NCBI GenBank assembly: GCA_023255165.1
Contig: JALRJD010000182.1
Span: 1 to 16,603 of the forward strand
DNA length: 16,603 nucleotides
Source of the DNA: Porticoccaceae bacterium
GTDB lineage: Bacteria; Pseudomonadota; Gammaproteobacteria; Pseudomonadales; Porticoccaceae
Direction: 5' to 3'
A model generated the notes under the pieces. It saw only the letters and a list, made by a program, of their open reading frames with translations. It ran no database searches and was not told where the DNA came from. Of the stretch, positions 1-8,840 are shown in pieces; position 1 is the stretch's first letter, and each line of letters opens with the position of its first letter. The position numbers were made by a program, and so were the translations under genes.

Positions 1-183
1 ATCGAAGCGCTCGTCGTGCCTGAGCCTGCGGGGACGTAGTTGTGCATTCCCCAGGTCAGCGCCAGGTCGAAGGTGGCGTTGAAGCGGACGCTGCCGGGCG
101 TGATGTTGGTTGCCCCGATATTCCCGTTCGACAGGTTCACCGGACTGATTTTCAATGCAGCGTTTTTCAACATGCTCAAGGGG

Positions 184-200
<17 letters not shown>
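1..200 (-). other. Non-pckA sequence at window edge; possible partial ORF of unknown function
   Basis: Left of the pckA break, none of the three minus-strand frames resembles the missing C-terminal half of PEP carboxykinase. One frame is open from an ATG at 200-198 to the window edge (about 66 codons, no stop). It reads as a small-residue, Asn/Thr/Gly/Ala-rich polypeptide beginning MAAAANPLSMLKNAALKISP and containing NITPGSVRFNATFDLALTWG. That composition is protein-like, suggestive of a beta-rich or surface/virion-type protein, but I recognise no family. The ATG lies inside the apparent pckA tail, with no clear Shine-Dalgarno sequence in front of it. A second ATG at 173-171 in the same frame is also possible. 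The true start of the foreign sequence could lie anywhere from about 184 to 200. I am fairly sure this is not pckA and unsure that it is a gene. Confidence 0.35.
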
Positions 201-1104
<904 letters not shown>

Positions 1105-1231
1105 TCTCTTCCTCTCTTCCAAAGGGTGAACGAATTTTATGTAGGGTTTAACTTACAAAATAAGGGCGGCAAGTATGCCAGAAAAACGTCCTCAATCTAA
1201 GTCAAAATGGGCGATTGCAGGGCCGATTAAT

Positions 1232-2113
1232 TTAATGTACCAGTGGTTCGGGAGGGTTAAACAAGCGGTCGATATCGCGGTCGGTAAATCGATATTCCTG
1301 GGCGCAGAACTGGCAGGTAATTATCACAAGGCCCTGCTCTGCAGAGATATCCAGCACTTCTTCACGGCCCAGCGAGATCAGCGCGCCCTCTGTTCGCTGG
1401 CGGGAACAGCTGCAGCAGAAGCTCATCGACTGGGGTTCAAACAGGCGCAGCTCCTGTTCATGAAATAACCGGTATAACTGGTCATTATGCGAAAGTTGCA
1501 GTTGCTCGCTGCTGGAGAGGGTTTCAAACAGACTCGACACCGTCTGCCAGTCCTCTTCGCTTTTGTCGCGATCTCCGGAATTGGGCAGCTGTTGAATCAG
1601 CATGCCGCTGGCACTCTCCGCGTCGGCACTGAGTTTGATTCTGGTCGGCAATTGCTCGGACTGATAAAAATAGAACTCAAGACACTTGCTAAGATTTTCT
1701 TCATCCAGCGGTACTACGCCCTGATAGCGCTCCTTGCCTTCCGGTTCCAGCGTGATTGCCAGTGTCGCCTGGCCAAGCAGTTCCTGCAGTGTGCTGAGCC
1801 CATCCAGATTGTCAAAATCGCCGCGCACAATGCCGCGCACATTTTTGCCCTGAGTGCACTCGGCCATAATCATCGAGATCGGGCCATTGCCCTGGGCCTG
1901 CACTGTGATAACGCCAGTCTGTTTTAACCTGCTGCTGAGCAGGCTCGCGGCGACGAGAAACTCGCCAAACAGGCAGGCTACTTGCGCGGGGTAGTTTTGC
2001 AGAGCCAACAGCTGCAGATAGCTCGACGACAGGGTGGTAATTTCACCCCGAATATCCGTGCCATCAAAGAGAAAGCGCTGCAGGCAGTCTTGAGAAGTAT
2101 GGTTATGATTCAT
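1232..2113 (-). CDS. hslO: Hsp33 redox-regulated molecular chaperone
   Basis: Hsp33 is a cytosolic holdase that becomes active when oxidative stress plus heat or bleach oxidises its zinc-bound cysteines and unfolds its C-terminal region. The 293-residue length matches the family (E. coli 292). The N-terminal core carries the recognisable sequence around NVRGIVRGDFDNL. The C-terminal zinc module is complete: C234-S-C236 and C267-Q-F-C270, with an additional adjacent cysteine at C233. The start ATG at 2113-2111 begins MNHNHTSQDCLQRFLF, as expected for the family, although the ribosome site before it is poor. The gene lies 39 bases after hslR on the same strand, the classic hslR-hslO pair, so translation may depend on the upstream gene. 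No clear sigma-32 promoter was found in the gap. Identification is secure. Confidence 0.97.
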   Translation of the reverse strand: MNHNHTSQDCLQRFLFDGTDIRGEITTLSSSYLQLLALQNYPAQVACLFGEFLVAASLLSSRLKQTGVITVQAQGNGPISMIMAECTQGKNVRGIVRGDFDNLDGLSTLQELLGQATLAITLEPEGKERYQGVVPLDEENLSKCLEFYFYQSEQLPTRIKLSADAESASGMLIQQLPNSGDRDKSEEDWQTVSSLFETLSSSEQLQLSHNDQLYRLFHEQELRLFEPQSMSFCCSCSRQRTEGALISLGREEVLDISAEQGLVIITCQFCAQEYRFTDRDIDRLFNPPEPLVH

Positions 2114-2152
2114 AGGGCGCGTATTGTACTGATATTTCGCTGTGCGCCTATC

Positions 2153-2530
2153 TTAATTGGTTAAAAAGCGGTGAATTTGGCGGCGCTGTTTTTTGTTTGG
2201 CCGGCCATCACTGGTTGGGGATGATTGGTTAAAGGCCTTGCGCTCGGCAGCATTTTTTTCGCGTAAGGCAATGCTCTCGTCAGTCTCGCGATAGAGCAAC
2301 AGCGCTTCCGGGGCACCGCGGCGCTGTTCGGAGAGACCAATAACCTCTACTGTTTTACTGTCGAAGCCCTGGCGGATGGTCAGAATCGTGCCGAGTTCGA
2401 GCTGCCGGCTGGCCTTGGATTTATTGCCGTCAATATGAACCTTGCCACCTTCAATCGCCGCCTTGGCCAGTGATCTGGTCTTGAAAAAGCGTGCGGCCCA
2501 GAGCCATTTGTCGATACGAACTTTATCCAT
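2153..2530 (-). CDS. hslR: Ribosome-associated heat-shock protein Hsp15, S4 RNA-binding domain
   Basis: Hsp15 binds stalled 50S subunits that carry a nascent chain still attached to tRNA, and helps recycle them after heat stress. The 125-residue protein opens with the S4 RNA-binding fold: VRIDKWLWAARFFKTRSLA near 4-22, followed by GGKVHIDGNKSKASRQLELG (about 28-47). It ends in a basic tail (RPNKKQRRQIHRFL) typical of the family, which is about 133 residues long in E. coli. The start is the only sensible ATG, three bases after the yrfG stop codon, so the two are very probably translationally coupled. hslO follows after 39 bases. The pairing with yrfG upstream and hslO downstream reproduces the E. 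coli yrfG-hslR-hslO order and supports the assignment over the related S4 proteins (RluB-like or YaaA-like). Confidence 0.95.
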   Translation of the reverse strand: MDKVRIDKWLWAARFFKTRSLAKAAIEGGKVHIDGNKSKASRQLELGTILTIRQGFDSKTVEVIGLSEQRRGAPEALLLYRETDESIALREKNAAERKAFNQSSPTSDGRPNKKQRRQIHRFLTN

Positions 2531-2533
2531 GAC

Positions 2534-3202
2534 CTAAACCTTAGCCTCGCCGATAAGCAGATGGGCAAAGGAGCTGATCATGGGAAAGTTTGCCGATTGC
2601 CGCGGTTCACGTTGGCTGTCGGGCTGTTCGATACAGAGCAGGTGGGTGATACCAAACTGCTGGGCGGATTCAAGAATTGCCTCAGAGTCATCAATAAACA
2701 GCGTGCGGGTTGGGTCAAAGCGGATATTTTCCTGCAGCTGCTGCCAGAATTTTTGTTCTTCTTTCGGTTGGCCATAGTCATGCGATGAGATAATCGAATC
2801 CAGATGCGCCTCGATGCCGGTCACGGCAAATTTAAGATCGACACTGTCACGATGGGCATTGGTTACCAGCACGCGCTGCTTGTTGTGGGCGCCTAGGGAT
2901 TCCAGAAACGAGCGCGCATGGGGGCGCTCATTGATCAGGTGATTGATTTCCTGTTTCAGCGCGACAATATCCAGATTGCACTCCTGCGACCAAAAATCGG
3001 TGCAGTACCAGCTCAATGTGCCCTGACATTCCTGCATGCGCTGCAGCAGTTTTGTCGACACCTCATCCTGGGGGAGGCTGTGATGTTCGGCGTAGCGTTT
3101 GGGCAGGTGATGCAGCCAGAAAAAATTGTCGAAGTGCAGGTCGAGCAGGGTGCCATCCATATCCAACAGCACAGTGTCTATCTCGCGCCAATTCAGTTTC
3201 AT
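2534..3202 (-). CDS. yrfG: HAD-superfamily GMP/IMP nucleotidase YrfG
   Basis: This is a haloacid-dehalogenase-fold phosphatase. The E. coli counterpart dephosphorylates purine nucleotides such as GMP and IMP. All four HAD motifs are visible in the 222 residues: motif I DMDGT with nucleophile D14 and acid/base D16; motif II Thr in LVTNAHRD (T114); motif III lysine in the segment YGQPKEEQ (K147); and motif IV FIDDSEA (D171, D172). The cap region contains LSWYCTDFWSQE, closely matching the YrfG family signature between motifs I and II. It lies 33 bases downstream of mrcA and 3 bases before hslR on the same strand, the position yrfG has in Enterobacteria, although igaA and nudE, which sit nearby in E. 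coli, are not present here. The substrate is inferred from family and synteny only. Confidence 0.92.
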   Translation of the reverse strand: MKLNWREIDTVLLDMDGTLLDLHFDNFFWLHHLPKRYAEHHSLPQDEVSTKLLQRMQECQGTLSWYCTDFWSQECNLDIVALKQEINHLINERPHARSFLESLGAHNKQRVLVTNAHRDSVDLKFAVTGIEAHLDSIISSHDYGQPKEEQKFWQQLQENIRFDPTRTLFIDDSEAILESAQQFGITHLLCIEQPDSQREPRQSANFPMISSFAHLLIGEAKV

Positions 3203-3235
3203 ATCAGTCTCTTCGCTGTGCCGAATTCGCGACGT

Positions 3236-5740
3236 TTAGAAAATATCATCGGGCAATCCGCTTTCAGAACCGCCGGGCAGCACTTCGTCGTCGATCGCTT
3301 CAGGTACATTTTCGCTTCTGAAAAATTCAAAAATACCCGGCTGGTTGGGGCCCACACGCTTGCCAGTTGCGGCATCGATCTTGACCATCACAATGCCGTC
3401 GGGCTGGATGCGTTCAATATTTGCCTTGCCCTTGAGGGCCTCGCGAACAAAGTCAATCCAGATTGGCAGTGCGGCTGAACCGCCATATTCATTGCGACCG
3501 ATCAGCGCATTGCTATCGAAGCCGACCCAGGTGGTTACCGTAAGCTGAGGCGAGTAGCCGGAGAACCAGGCATCCCGTGGCCCATTGGTGGTGCCGGTCT
3601 TGCCAGCCAAGTCTGTCCGGCCAAGCGCTTTGGCCTTGACGCCGGTGCCGCGCTGAATCACATCCTTTAACATTGAGTCGATCAGAAAAGCGGACTGCTC
3701 ATTAAGCACGCGCTTGGCCACTGGCTTTAACTCGATACGCTGCTGTTGCAGGGCGCGCTTGATCATTTCCAAGCTCTGGCGCTCTTCCGCGGCAATTGAT
3801 TCGCTGGCCAGACTGTTAAGCAGCTGCTCAAGTTGCATGTCTACTTCGCTGAGGCTGTTCGCGTTGGCAACAGAATTAGTGCTCTCGGTCGGCGCATCAG
3901 ATTCACAACTGTTACACACAGTGTCCGGGTTGGCCTGATAAATAATATTGCCATCGCGATCGACCACTGTGGCGAGCAGATAGGGTGACACCAGGTATCC
4001 GCCATTGGCGAGAATGTTGTAGGCGCTGGCGATTTTGAGTGGCGTCATGGCGTGGCTGCCCAGTGCCAGCGACAGATCCAGAGGCATATCGCCGGTTTCA
4101 AAGCCAAATGCCTGCAGTCCTTCGAGTGTGCGGTCGATGCCCATGCGCCGCAGCAATCTGATCGAGACCATGTTACGCGATCGATACAACGCTTCCCGCA
4201 GGCGCGTGGGGCCGTAGAATTTGCCGCCATCGTTTTCCGGGCGCCATAGATCCTCAAGATTTTTGTCGTTAAAGACCACCGGCGCATCATTGATAATCGA
4301 GGCGGGTGTAAAGCCGCTGTTCAGTGCAGTGGCGTAGATAAAGGGTTTGAAATTGGAGCCGGGTTGACGCAGCGCCTGGGTAACCCGGTTAAAGCGGCTC
4401 TGGCGGAAATCAAAGCCACCGACCAGCGAGCGGATTGCGCCGTCCTGAGGGTTGAGTGCAACCAGCGCCGCCTGTACTTCGGGCAGCTGTGCCAGGATCA
4501 CGGAATTGTCCGTCTGGCGCAGCACGCGGATCAGGTCGCCACGGCTAAAGGCTTCGGCCGCGTCGGTAATCGGCGCGCTGCGGCTGTTAACTGTTTTGTA
4601 AAAACGCAGACCCTTGAGACCGTTGGCCCAGTTGAGATCTTCCAATTCGCCGTTGCGATTGAGCAGGGTCAGATGATCGGCTGCGACATCGCTGACAATA
4701 GCCGGCTCCAGATTGCCAAATGTGGATGTCTGTCCGAGAATCTCGCTCCACTGCTCTTCGGGCAGGGCGGTCTGCTCCGGACCGCGATAACCGTGGCGCT
4801 GATCATAGGCGAGAATGCCGGCCTGCAGCGCCTCGACCCCTTTCTTTTGCAGTTTTGAGTCGATGGTGGTGATTGCCGAATAGCCCTCGGTGTAGGCTTT
4901 CAGGCCAAATTTCTCGATTACCTCCTGGCGAACCATTTCGGCTATATAGGCGGCGTCCAGTTCGGATATGGAGCCGTGGTAAGAGGCCTGATCGTCTTCC
5001 GCCAGCGCCAGCTGATACTGTTCGCTGGAAATATTCTTCAGCAACAGCATGCGACCGAGAATCCAGTTGCGACGCTGCAGCGCGCGCTCTGGGTTGGCGA
5101 TCGGGTTGTAAATGGATGGCGCCTTGGGCAGACCGGCAATCATGGCGGTCTCGGCCAGTGTCAGATCCTTCAAATCCTTGCCATAGTAGACATGGGCGGC
5201 TGCGCCGACACCATAGGCGCGATTGCCCATATAGATTTTATTGGTATAGAGAGAGAGTATCTCCTGCTTGGTCAGGCCCTCTTCGATTCTGAAGGCGAGC
5301 AGGATCTCGTTAAATTTACGGGTAAATTCCTGGCGATTGTTGAGAAAGAAGTTACGTGCAACCTGCATGGTGATGGTGCTGCCGCCACTCTGAATCTGTC
5401 CTGTGGTGACCAGTTGCAGTGCCGCGCGCAGCAGCCCGGTCACAACAATGCCGCGGTGCTCAAAAAAGCTGTCATCTTCGGCGGCGAGGAAGGCGTCGAT
5501 CATCGATTGGGGGATTTCGTCGAACGACACTGGTGAACGCTTCTTTTCTCCGAATTCCGCGATCACTTTTAAATCTTGTGAATAGATTCGCAGTGGAATT
5601 TGTAACTCGATCTCCTTTAGTTCCTCGACTGATGGTAATTTTGGGCTAAGGTAGAGGTACAAACATGAGGCGACCACAAGAAAGCCACCTGTTCCGAGAA
5701 CGGCCAGCAGAGCCAGAGGCTTGAGAAATTTTCGCATCAT
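3236..5740 (-). CDS. mrcA: Penicillin-binding protein 1A, bifunctional transglycosylase/transpeptidase
   Basis: Class A PBP that polymerises lipid II into glycan strands and cross-links them in the periplasm, anchored in the inner membrane. Numbering from the ATG at 5740, one transmembrane helix spans about 8-32. The GT51 domain follows, with EDDSFFEHRG (catalytic Glu near 88), GGSTITMQVARN, RKFNEI and the MGNRAYGVGAAAHVYYG segment. The transpeptidase domain shows SNFK (nucleophile Ser about 462), SRN (about 521) and KTGT (about 714-717). Between blocks 2 and 3 lies an insert with a CNSC pair followed by a Gln/Glu-rich probable helix (about 609-680). E. coli PBP1A has a CPEC pair at the equivalent place. 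Length is 834 residues (E. coli 850). A TTG 36 bases upstream is in frame, but the tandem ATG-ATG at 5740/5737 starts just before the membrane anchor and has AGGT about 10 bases ahead. It is the first gene of the minus-strand cluster and is divergent from pilM. Confidence 0.97.
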   Translation of the reverse strand: MMRKFLKPLALLAVLGTGGFLVVASCLYLYLSPKLPSVEELKEIELQIPLRIYSQDLKVIAEFGEKKRSPVSFDEIPQSMIDAFLAAEDDSFFEHRGIVVTGLLRAALQLVTTGQIQSGGSTITMQVARNFFLNNRQEFTRKFNEILLAFRIEEGLTKQEILSLYTNKIYMGNRAYGVGAAAHVYYGKDLKDLTLAETAMIAGLPKAPSIYNPIANPERALQRRNWILGRMLLLKNISSEQYQLALAEDDQASYHGSISELDAAYIAEMVRQEVIEKFGLKAYTEGYSAITTIDSKLQKKGVEALQAGILAYDQRHGYRGPEQTALPEEQWSEILGQTSTFGNLEPAIVSDVAADHLTLLNRNGELEDLNWANGLKGLRFYKTVNSRSAPITDAAEAFSRGDLIRVLRQTDNSVILAQLPEVQAALVALNPQDGAIRSLVGGFDFRQSRFNRVTQALRQPGSNFKPFIYATALNSGFTPASIINDAPVVFNDKNLEDLWRPENDGGKFYGPTRLREALYRSRNMVSIRLLRRMGIDRTLEGLQAFGFETGDMPLDLSLALGSHAMTPLKIASAYNILANGGYLVSPYLLATVVDRDGNIIYQANPDTVCNSCESDAPTESTNSVANANSLSEVDMQLEQLLNSLASESIAAEERQSLEMIKRALQQQRIELKPVAKRVLNEQSAFLIDSMLKDVIQRGTGVKAKALGRTDLAGKTGTTNGPRDAWFSGYSPQLTVTTWVGFDSNALIGRNEYGGSAALPIWIDFVREALKGKANIERIQPDGIVMVKIDAATGKRVGPNQPGIFEFFRSENVPEAIDDEVLPGGSESGLPDDIF

Positions 5741-5804
5741 TGTCGCGTGACCTGTCGGGTAAAAATCAGACGCCAAATTCAGGCACCCAAAAAATTCAGC
5801 GTCT

Positions 5805-5833
5805 ATTATAGAGTGTAGGGAATGTGAAGTGCA
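5805..5833 (-). promoter_or_regulatory. Predicted sigma-70 promoter for mrcA operon
   Basis: On the minus strand a perfect -10 hexamer TATAAT lies at 5810-5805. Seventeen bases upstream is TGCACT (5833-5828), a 3-of-6 match to the -35 consensus. Transcription would begin near 5798, about 58 bases before the chosen mrcA ATG. The -10 box is strong and the -35 weak, which would fit a promoter helped by an activator or a constitutive one of moderate strength. The -35 box touches the left arm of the inverted repeat at 5833-5892. No equally good promoter was seen for pilM on the other strand. Confidence 0.5.
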
Positions 5834-5892
5834 TCATTTGCTGGATTGCCGTCGATTGCTAAGGTGTGCCGCCGCTCCGGGGAGCAAATGAT
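5833..5892. repeat. 10-bp inverted repeat with 40-base spacer in the mrcA/pilM divergent region
   Basis: ATCATTTGCT at 5833-5842 is the exact reverse complement of AGCAAATGAT at 5883-5892. The right arm shares bases 5883-5885 with a second, tighter palindrome, GCTCC-GG-GGAGC (5874-5885). The pair occupies the space between the mrcA -35 box and the pilM leader, where an operator pair for a divergent promoter would be expected. No regulator is recognised from the sequence. Confidence 0.4.
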
Positions 5893-5968
5893 TTAGAGGC
5901 TGCAAATTTAAAAGCTGCGGATTCAACCCGGATAAGGGTCATTCAGATTAAAGGATATAGATAAGAAA

Positions 5969-7036
5969 ATGGAATTTTTCGATTTTTTCTCCAACACCTC
6001 GAAACCTATGCTCGGCCTGGATATTTCCTCGTCGGCGGTAAAGCTGATTGAACTCAGCAAAAGCGGCGACAAATTCACGGTCGAAGCCTACAGGGTTCTT
6101 CCTCTGCCCTCCAACACCGTGGTTGAAAAGAATATCGCCGATCTCGATGCGCTGTCAGAGACAATTGCCGCCGTGGTCAAGCGTTCCGGCAGCAAGCTCA
6201 AGGATACCGTCGCTGCGGTTTCCGCCTCCTCGGTGATTACCAAAGAAATTGAATTGCCCGCCGGGCTCACCGAGTTGCAGATGGAAACGCAAATCGAAGT
6301 TGAAGCTGATCAGTATATTCCCTACCCGATGGAAGAGGTGGCCTTTGATTTCGACGTGGTCGGTGAAGTCGAAGACAACCCTGATCTGGTTAAAGTATTG
6401 CTCGCCGCCTGCCGCCAGGAAAATGTCGAACATCGCCGTCAGGCACTGGAGATGGCGGGGCTGAATCCCAAGGTTATCGATGTTGAGAGTTTTGCCGTCG
6501 AGCGCGCTTATAAATTGATTGAAGACCAGCTCGATCAGGTCGGTGATCAGGTTGTCGCCATCGCCGATATTGGCGCGACTGTATTCAGTTTTACGGTATT
6601 GGTGGACGGCAAAATCATCTACGACCGCGAGCAGCTGTTTGGCGGCAAGCAACTTACCGAAGAGATTCAACGCCGCTATGGATTGTCTTGGGAAGAGGCT
6701 GGTGAAGCCAAGCGCAAAGGCGGACTGCCGGAAGATTACGCCAGCGAAGTTCTGGCTCCCTTCAAGGAGTCACTTATTCAGCATATCACCCGTTCCCTGC
6801 AGTTCTTTTACAGCTCCAGCCAGTTTAATTATGTCGATCAGCTGTTTCTGGCCGGGGGTGTTTCCGCGCTCGAGGGATTGGTGGATGAAGTGGAACAGGT
6901 TATCGGTTTGCCCACAGCGGTGGCCAACCCGTTCGCCAATATGCAGTTGGGCAAGTCGGTCAATGCCGCCGCACTGGCCAACGACGCTCCGGCCATGTTA
7001 CTGGCTGTTGGACTGGCGATGAGGAGTTTTGAATAA
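5969..7036 (+). CDS. pilM: Type IV pilus inner-membrane platform protein PilM (actin-like ATPase)
   Basis: PilM is a cytoplasmic actin-fold protein that binds the N-terminal tail of PilN and links the type IV pilus alignment complex to the motor. The 355 residues show the actin/FtsA-like layout: phosphate-1 region LGLDISSSAVKLIEL (15-29), phosphate-2 region ADIGATVFSF (199-208) and adenosine motif LAGGVSALEGL (294-304), with the PilM-type QYIPYPMEEVAFDF segment (115-128). The ATG is preceded by AAGGA about 13 bases away, a slightly long spacing. It heads the pilMNOPQ cluster, divergent from mrcA, and its stop codon abuts the pilN ATG with no intervening base. Length and motifs match the family; identification is secure. 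Confidence 0.96.
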   Translation: MEFFDFFSNTSKPMLGLDISSSAVKLIELSKSGDKFTVEAYRVLPLPSNTVVEKNIADLDALSETIAAVVKRSGSKLKDTVAAVSASSVITKEIELPAGLTELQMETQIEVEADQYIPYPMEEVAFDFDVVGEVEDNPDLVKVLLAACRQENVEHRRQALEMAGLNPKVIDVESFAVERAYKLIEDQLDQVGDQVVAIADIGATVFSFTVLVDGKIIYDREQLFGGKQLTEEIQRRYGLSWEEAGEAKRKGGLPEDYASEVLAPFKESLIQHITRSLQFFYSSSQFNYVDQLFLAGGVSALEGLVDEVEQVIGLPTAVANPFANMQLGKSVNAAALANDAPAMLLAVGLAMRSFE

Positions 7037-7639
7037 ATGACCAATATCAATTTACTCCCCTGGCGTGAAGAGGCGCGGGAACTAAAGAGAAAGGCCTTTA
7101 TCGCGCAACTGCTCGCCTCCGCCGTGGCCGGCATTTTGCTGATGTTTTTGTGGATTTTGCTGGCCCAAAACCAGCTTGATCACCAGCAGTCGCGCAACAG
7201 TTATCTGCAGTCAAATATTGCCGATATGGACAAAAAAGTTGCCGAAATCAGTCAGTTAAAAAACAAGAAACAGGAAATGCTGTCGCGAATGAAAGTTATC
7301 CAGGATCTACAGGGTAACCGCTCGGAAATTGTGAAACTGTTTGATGAGCTGGTTCGCGCGGTTCCCGACGGCGCCTATCTCGACTCTCTGGAGCGAAAGG
7401 GTGGCAATATCAAAATATCCGGTTTTTCGGAGTCGAATAATCGTATTTCAGCACTGATGAGAAACCTCGACGACTCGCACAAATATGCCAACTCCAACCT
7501 GACCAAGGTGCAACACGATGACAGACTCGGAGAGCAGGGCAGTGTGTTTGATTTGCAGGTTGAGGTGGAAACGCCTGTCGCTGCCATCGCAGCAGGCACA
7601 GACAATAGCGCAGTGAATAAGGCAAGCAGTGCGCCCTAG
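7037..7639 (+). CDS. pilN: Type IV pilus assembly protein PilN
   Basis: PilN is a bitopic inner-membrane protein. Its cytoplasmic N-terminus docks into PilM, and its periplasmic domain pairs with PilO. The protein opens with the conserved PilM-binding tail NINLLPWRE (3-11), followed by a transmembrane helix (about 21-43), a heptad-like segment (about 44-95) and a ferredoxin-like periplasmic domain containing VPDGAYLDSLERKGGNIKISG. The last ~20 residues are an Ala/Ser/Asn-rich tail of low complexity that does not look part of the fold. The ATG follows the pilM TAA immediately, so translation is very likely coupled. There is a 45-base gap before pilO. Length 200 residues is normal. Confidence 0.96.
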   Translation: MTNINLLPWREEARELKRKAFIAQLLASAVAGILLMFLWILLAQNQLDHQQSRNSYLQSNIADMDKKVAEISQLKNKKQEMLSRMKVIQDLQGNRSEIVKLFDELVRAVPDGAYLDSLERKGGNIKISGFSESNNRISALMRNLDDSHKYANSNLTKVQHDDRLGEQGSVFDLQVEVETPVAAIAAGTDNSAVNKASSAP

Positions 7640-7684
7640 CGCTCCGCTTAATTAGCAAACCAGAGAATTGATAGCAGGGATGTT

Positions 7685-8296
7685 ATGTCATTAAAAGAAA
7701 GCCTGAATGAGCTTAAAGATATTGACTTCGCCGATCTGGATATCCAGCAAATCGGTGTTTGGCCGGTTGCTCTAAAAGCCATTCTGATCATATTAATTCC
7801 CCTGATCGTTGTTACTTTGGGCTATTTTTTAAAGGTCCGTGAGATCAGTGAGTTAACTGAACGCGCCGTGGCGCAAGAGGCGGTCTTGTTTCAGCAGTAT
7901 CAGGAAAAAGCCTTTTTGGCTGCCAATCTGGATGCCTACCGGGAACAGATGGTCGAGCTTGATAAAACCTTTGGTGCGCTGCTCAAGCAACTGCCGAAAG
8001 ACACTGAAGTGCCTGGTCTGCTGGAGGATATTACCGCGGTCGCCTACGGTAGCGGGCTGGTGATGAAGTCGATATCACTGCAGCCGGAAAAGGTCACCGA
8101 GTTTTATGTTGAGCTGCCGATCAAAATCGATGTAACCGGTGACTACCATGACTTTGGATCCTTTGTCAGTGGCGTCGCATCGCTACCGCGAATTGTTACG
8201 CTACACGACTATGTTATCGATCAGGCTGAGGGTTCTCAGCTAAATATGCAGATTGACGCCAAGACCTACAGATATAAAGCGGAGGCGGAACAATGA
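7685..8296 (+). CDS. pilO: Type IV pilus assembly protein PilO
   Basis: PilO forms a heterodimer with PilN in the periplasm and connects to PilP, setting pilus extension and retraction dynamics. The 203 residues have a short cytoplasmic N-terminus with DIDFADLDIQQIGVWP (13-27), a single transmembrane helix (about 27-49), a coiled-coil stretch (about 50-100) and a ferredoxin-like domain with LPKDTEVPGLLEDI and VTGDYHDFGSFVSGVASLPRIVTLHD, all characteristic of PilO. The ATG at 7685 has CAGGGA about five bases upstream. The TGA stop overlaps the pilP ATG in an ATGA arrangement, indicating coupling. Confidence 0.96.
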   Translation: MSLKESLNELKDIDFADLDIQQIGVWPVALKAILIILIPLIVVTLGYFLKVREISELTERAVAQEAVLFQQYQEKAFLAANLDAYREQMVELDKTFGALLKQLPKDTEVPGLLEDITAVAYGSGLVMKSISLQPEKVTEFYVELPIKIDVTGDYHDFGSFVSGVASLPRIVTLHDYVIDQAEGSQLNMQIDAKTYRYKAEAEQ

Positions 8297-8817
8297 GCAA
8301 TCGTCTTCTGACAGCCACTTTACTCTGCGTTTTGAGTCTTGTCGGCTGCTCCGGCAGTGGTAAACACAGTGATCTGGACAAGAAAATGAGTGAGGCCCGC
8401 AGCAAGCCGCAGGGGGTTATCGAGCCGCTGCCTGTCTACCCGCCGGCCGAGCGATTTAATTACGCGGCCGTGGCGCTGCGCAGTCCTTTTGAGGCTCCTG
8501 CAATTATCACCGGTGATGAAAAGATATCCGGCCATGCTGTTCCGGCACCGGACCAAAGCCGATCCAAAGAGCCTCTGGAGCTGTTTAGCTATGCGGCCCT
8601 GTCGATGGTCGGAACCCTGTCCAAAAACAGCAAAATCTGGGCACTGATAGACGACGGTGCCGGTGGTGTTCACCGGGTGGCGACCGGCAACTATGTGGGC
8701 AGAAATTTTGGCCTTATCACCAGCGTGAGCGGTGACGAAATCGAGATTATGGAAACCGTCCCGGACGGTAAAGGCGGGTGGATTAACCGACCGCGCACAA
8801 TGGCTATGGAAGAGTGA
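8293..8817 (+). CDS. pilP: Type IV pilus biogenesis lipoprotein PilP
   Basis: PilP is a lipoprotein of the periplasm that bridges the PilN/PilO inner-membrane dimer to the N0 domain of the PilQ secretin. The 174-residue precursor has a lipoprotein signal peptide with the lipobox LVGC, making C19 the acylated residue. A flexible Pro-rich linker follows, including the conserved region RSPFEAP. The C-terminal beta domain holds GTLSKNSKIWALIDD and YVGRNFGLI, the usual PilP signature. It overlaps pilO by four bases at its start, and pilQ starts 23 bases after its stop. Identification is secure. Confidence 0.96.
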   Translation: MSNRLLTATLLCVLSLVGCSGSGKHSDLDKKMSEARSKPQGVIEPLPVYPPAERFNYAAVALRSPFEAPAIITGDEKISGHAVPAPDQSRSKEPLELFSYAALSMVGTLSKNSKIWALIDDGAGGVHRVATGNYVGRNFGLITSVSGDEIEIMETVPDGKGGWINRPRTMAMEE

Positions 8818-8840
8818 GCAACCTGTTAGGGAAACTAAAA

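Noticed and set aside
1105..1231. Intrinsic terminator or strong promoter between hslO and pckA
   Set aside because: No GC stem with a T-run is visible, and the AT-rich stretch near the pckA leader contains no hexamer pair with proper spacing.
2114..2152. Promoter for hslO in the hslR-hslO gap (TACAAT at 2128-2123, minus strand)
   Set aside because: No acceptable -35 element at 16-18 bases and no sigma-32 type CTTGAAA / CCCCAT pair. Co-transcription with hslR is more likely.
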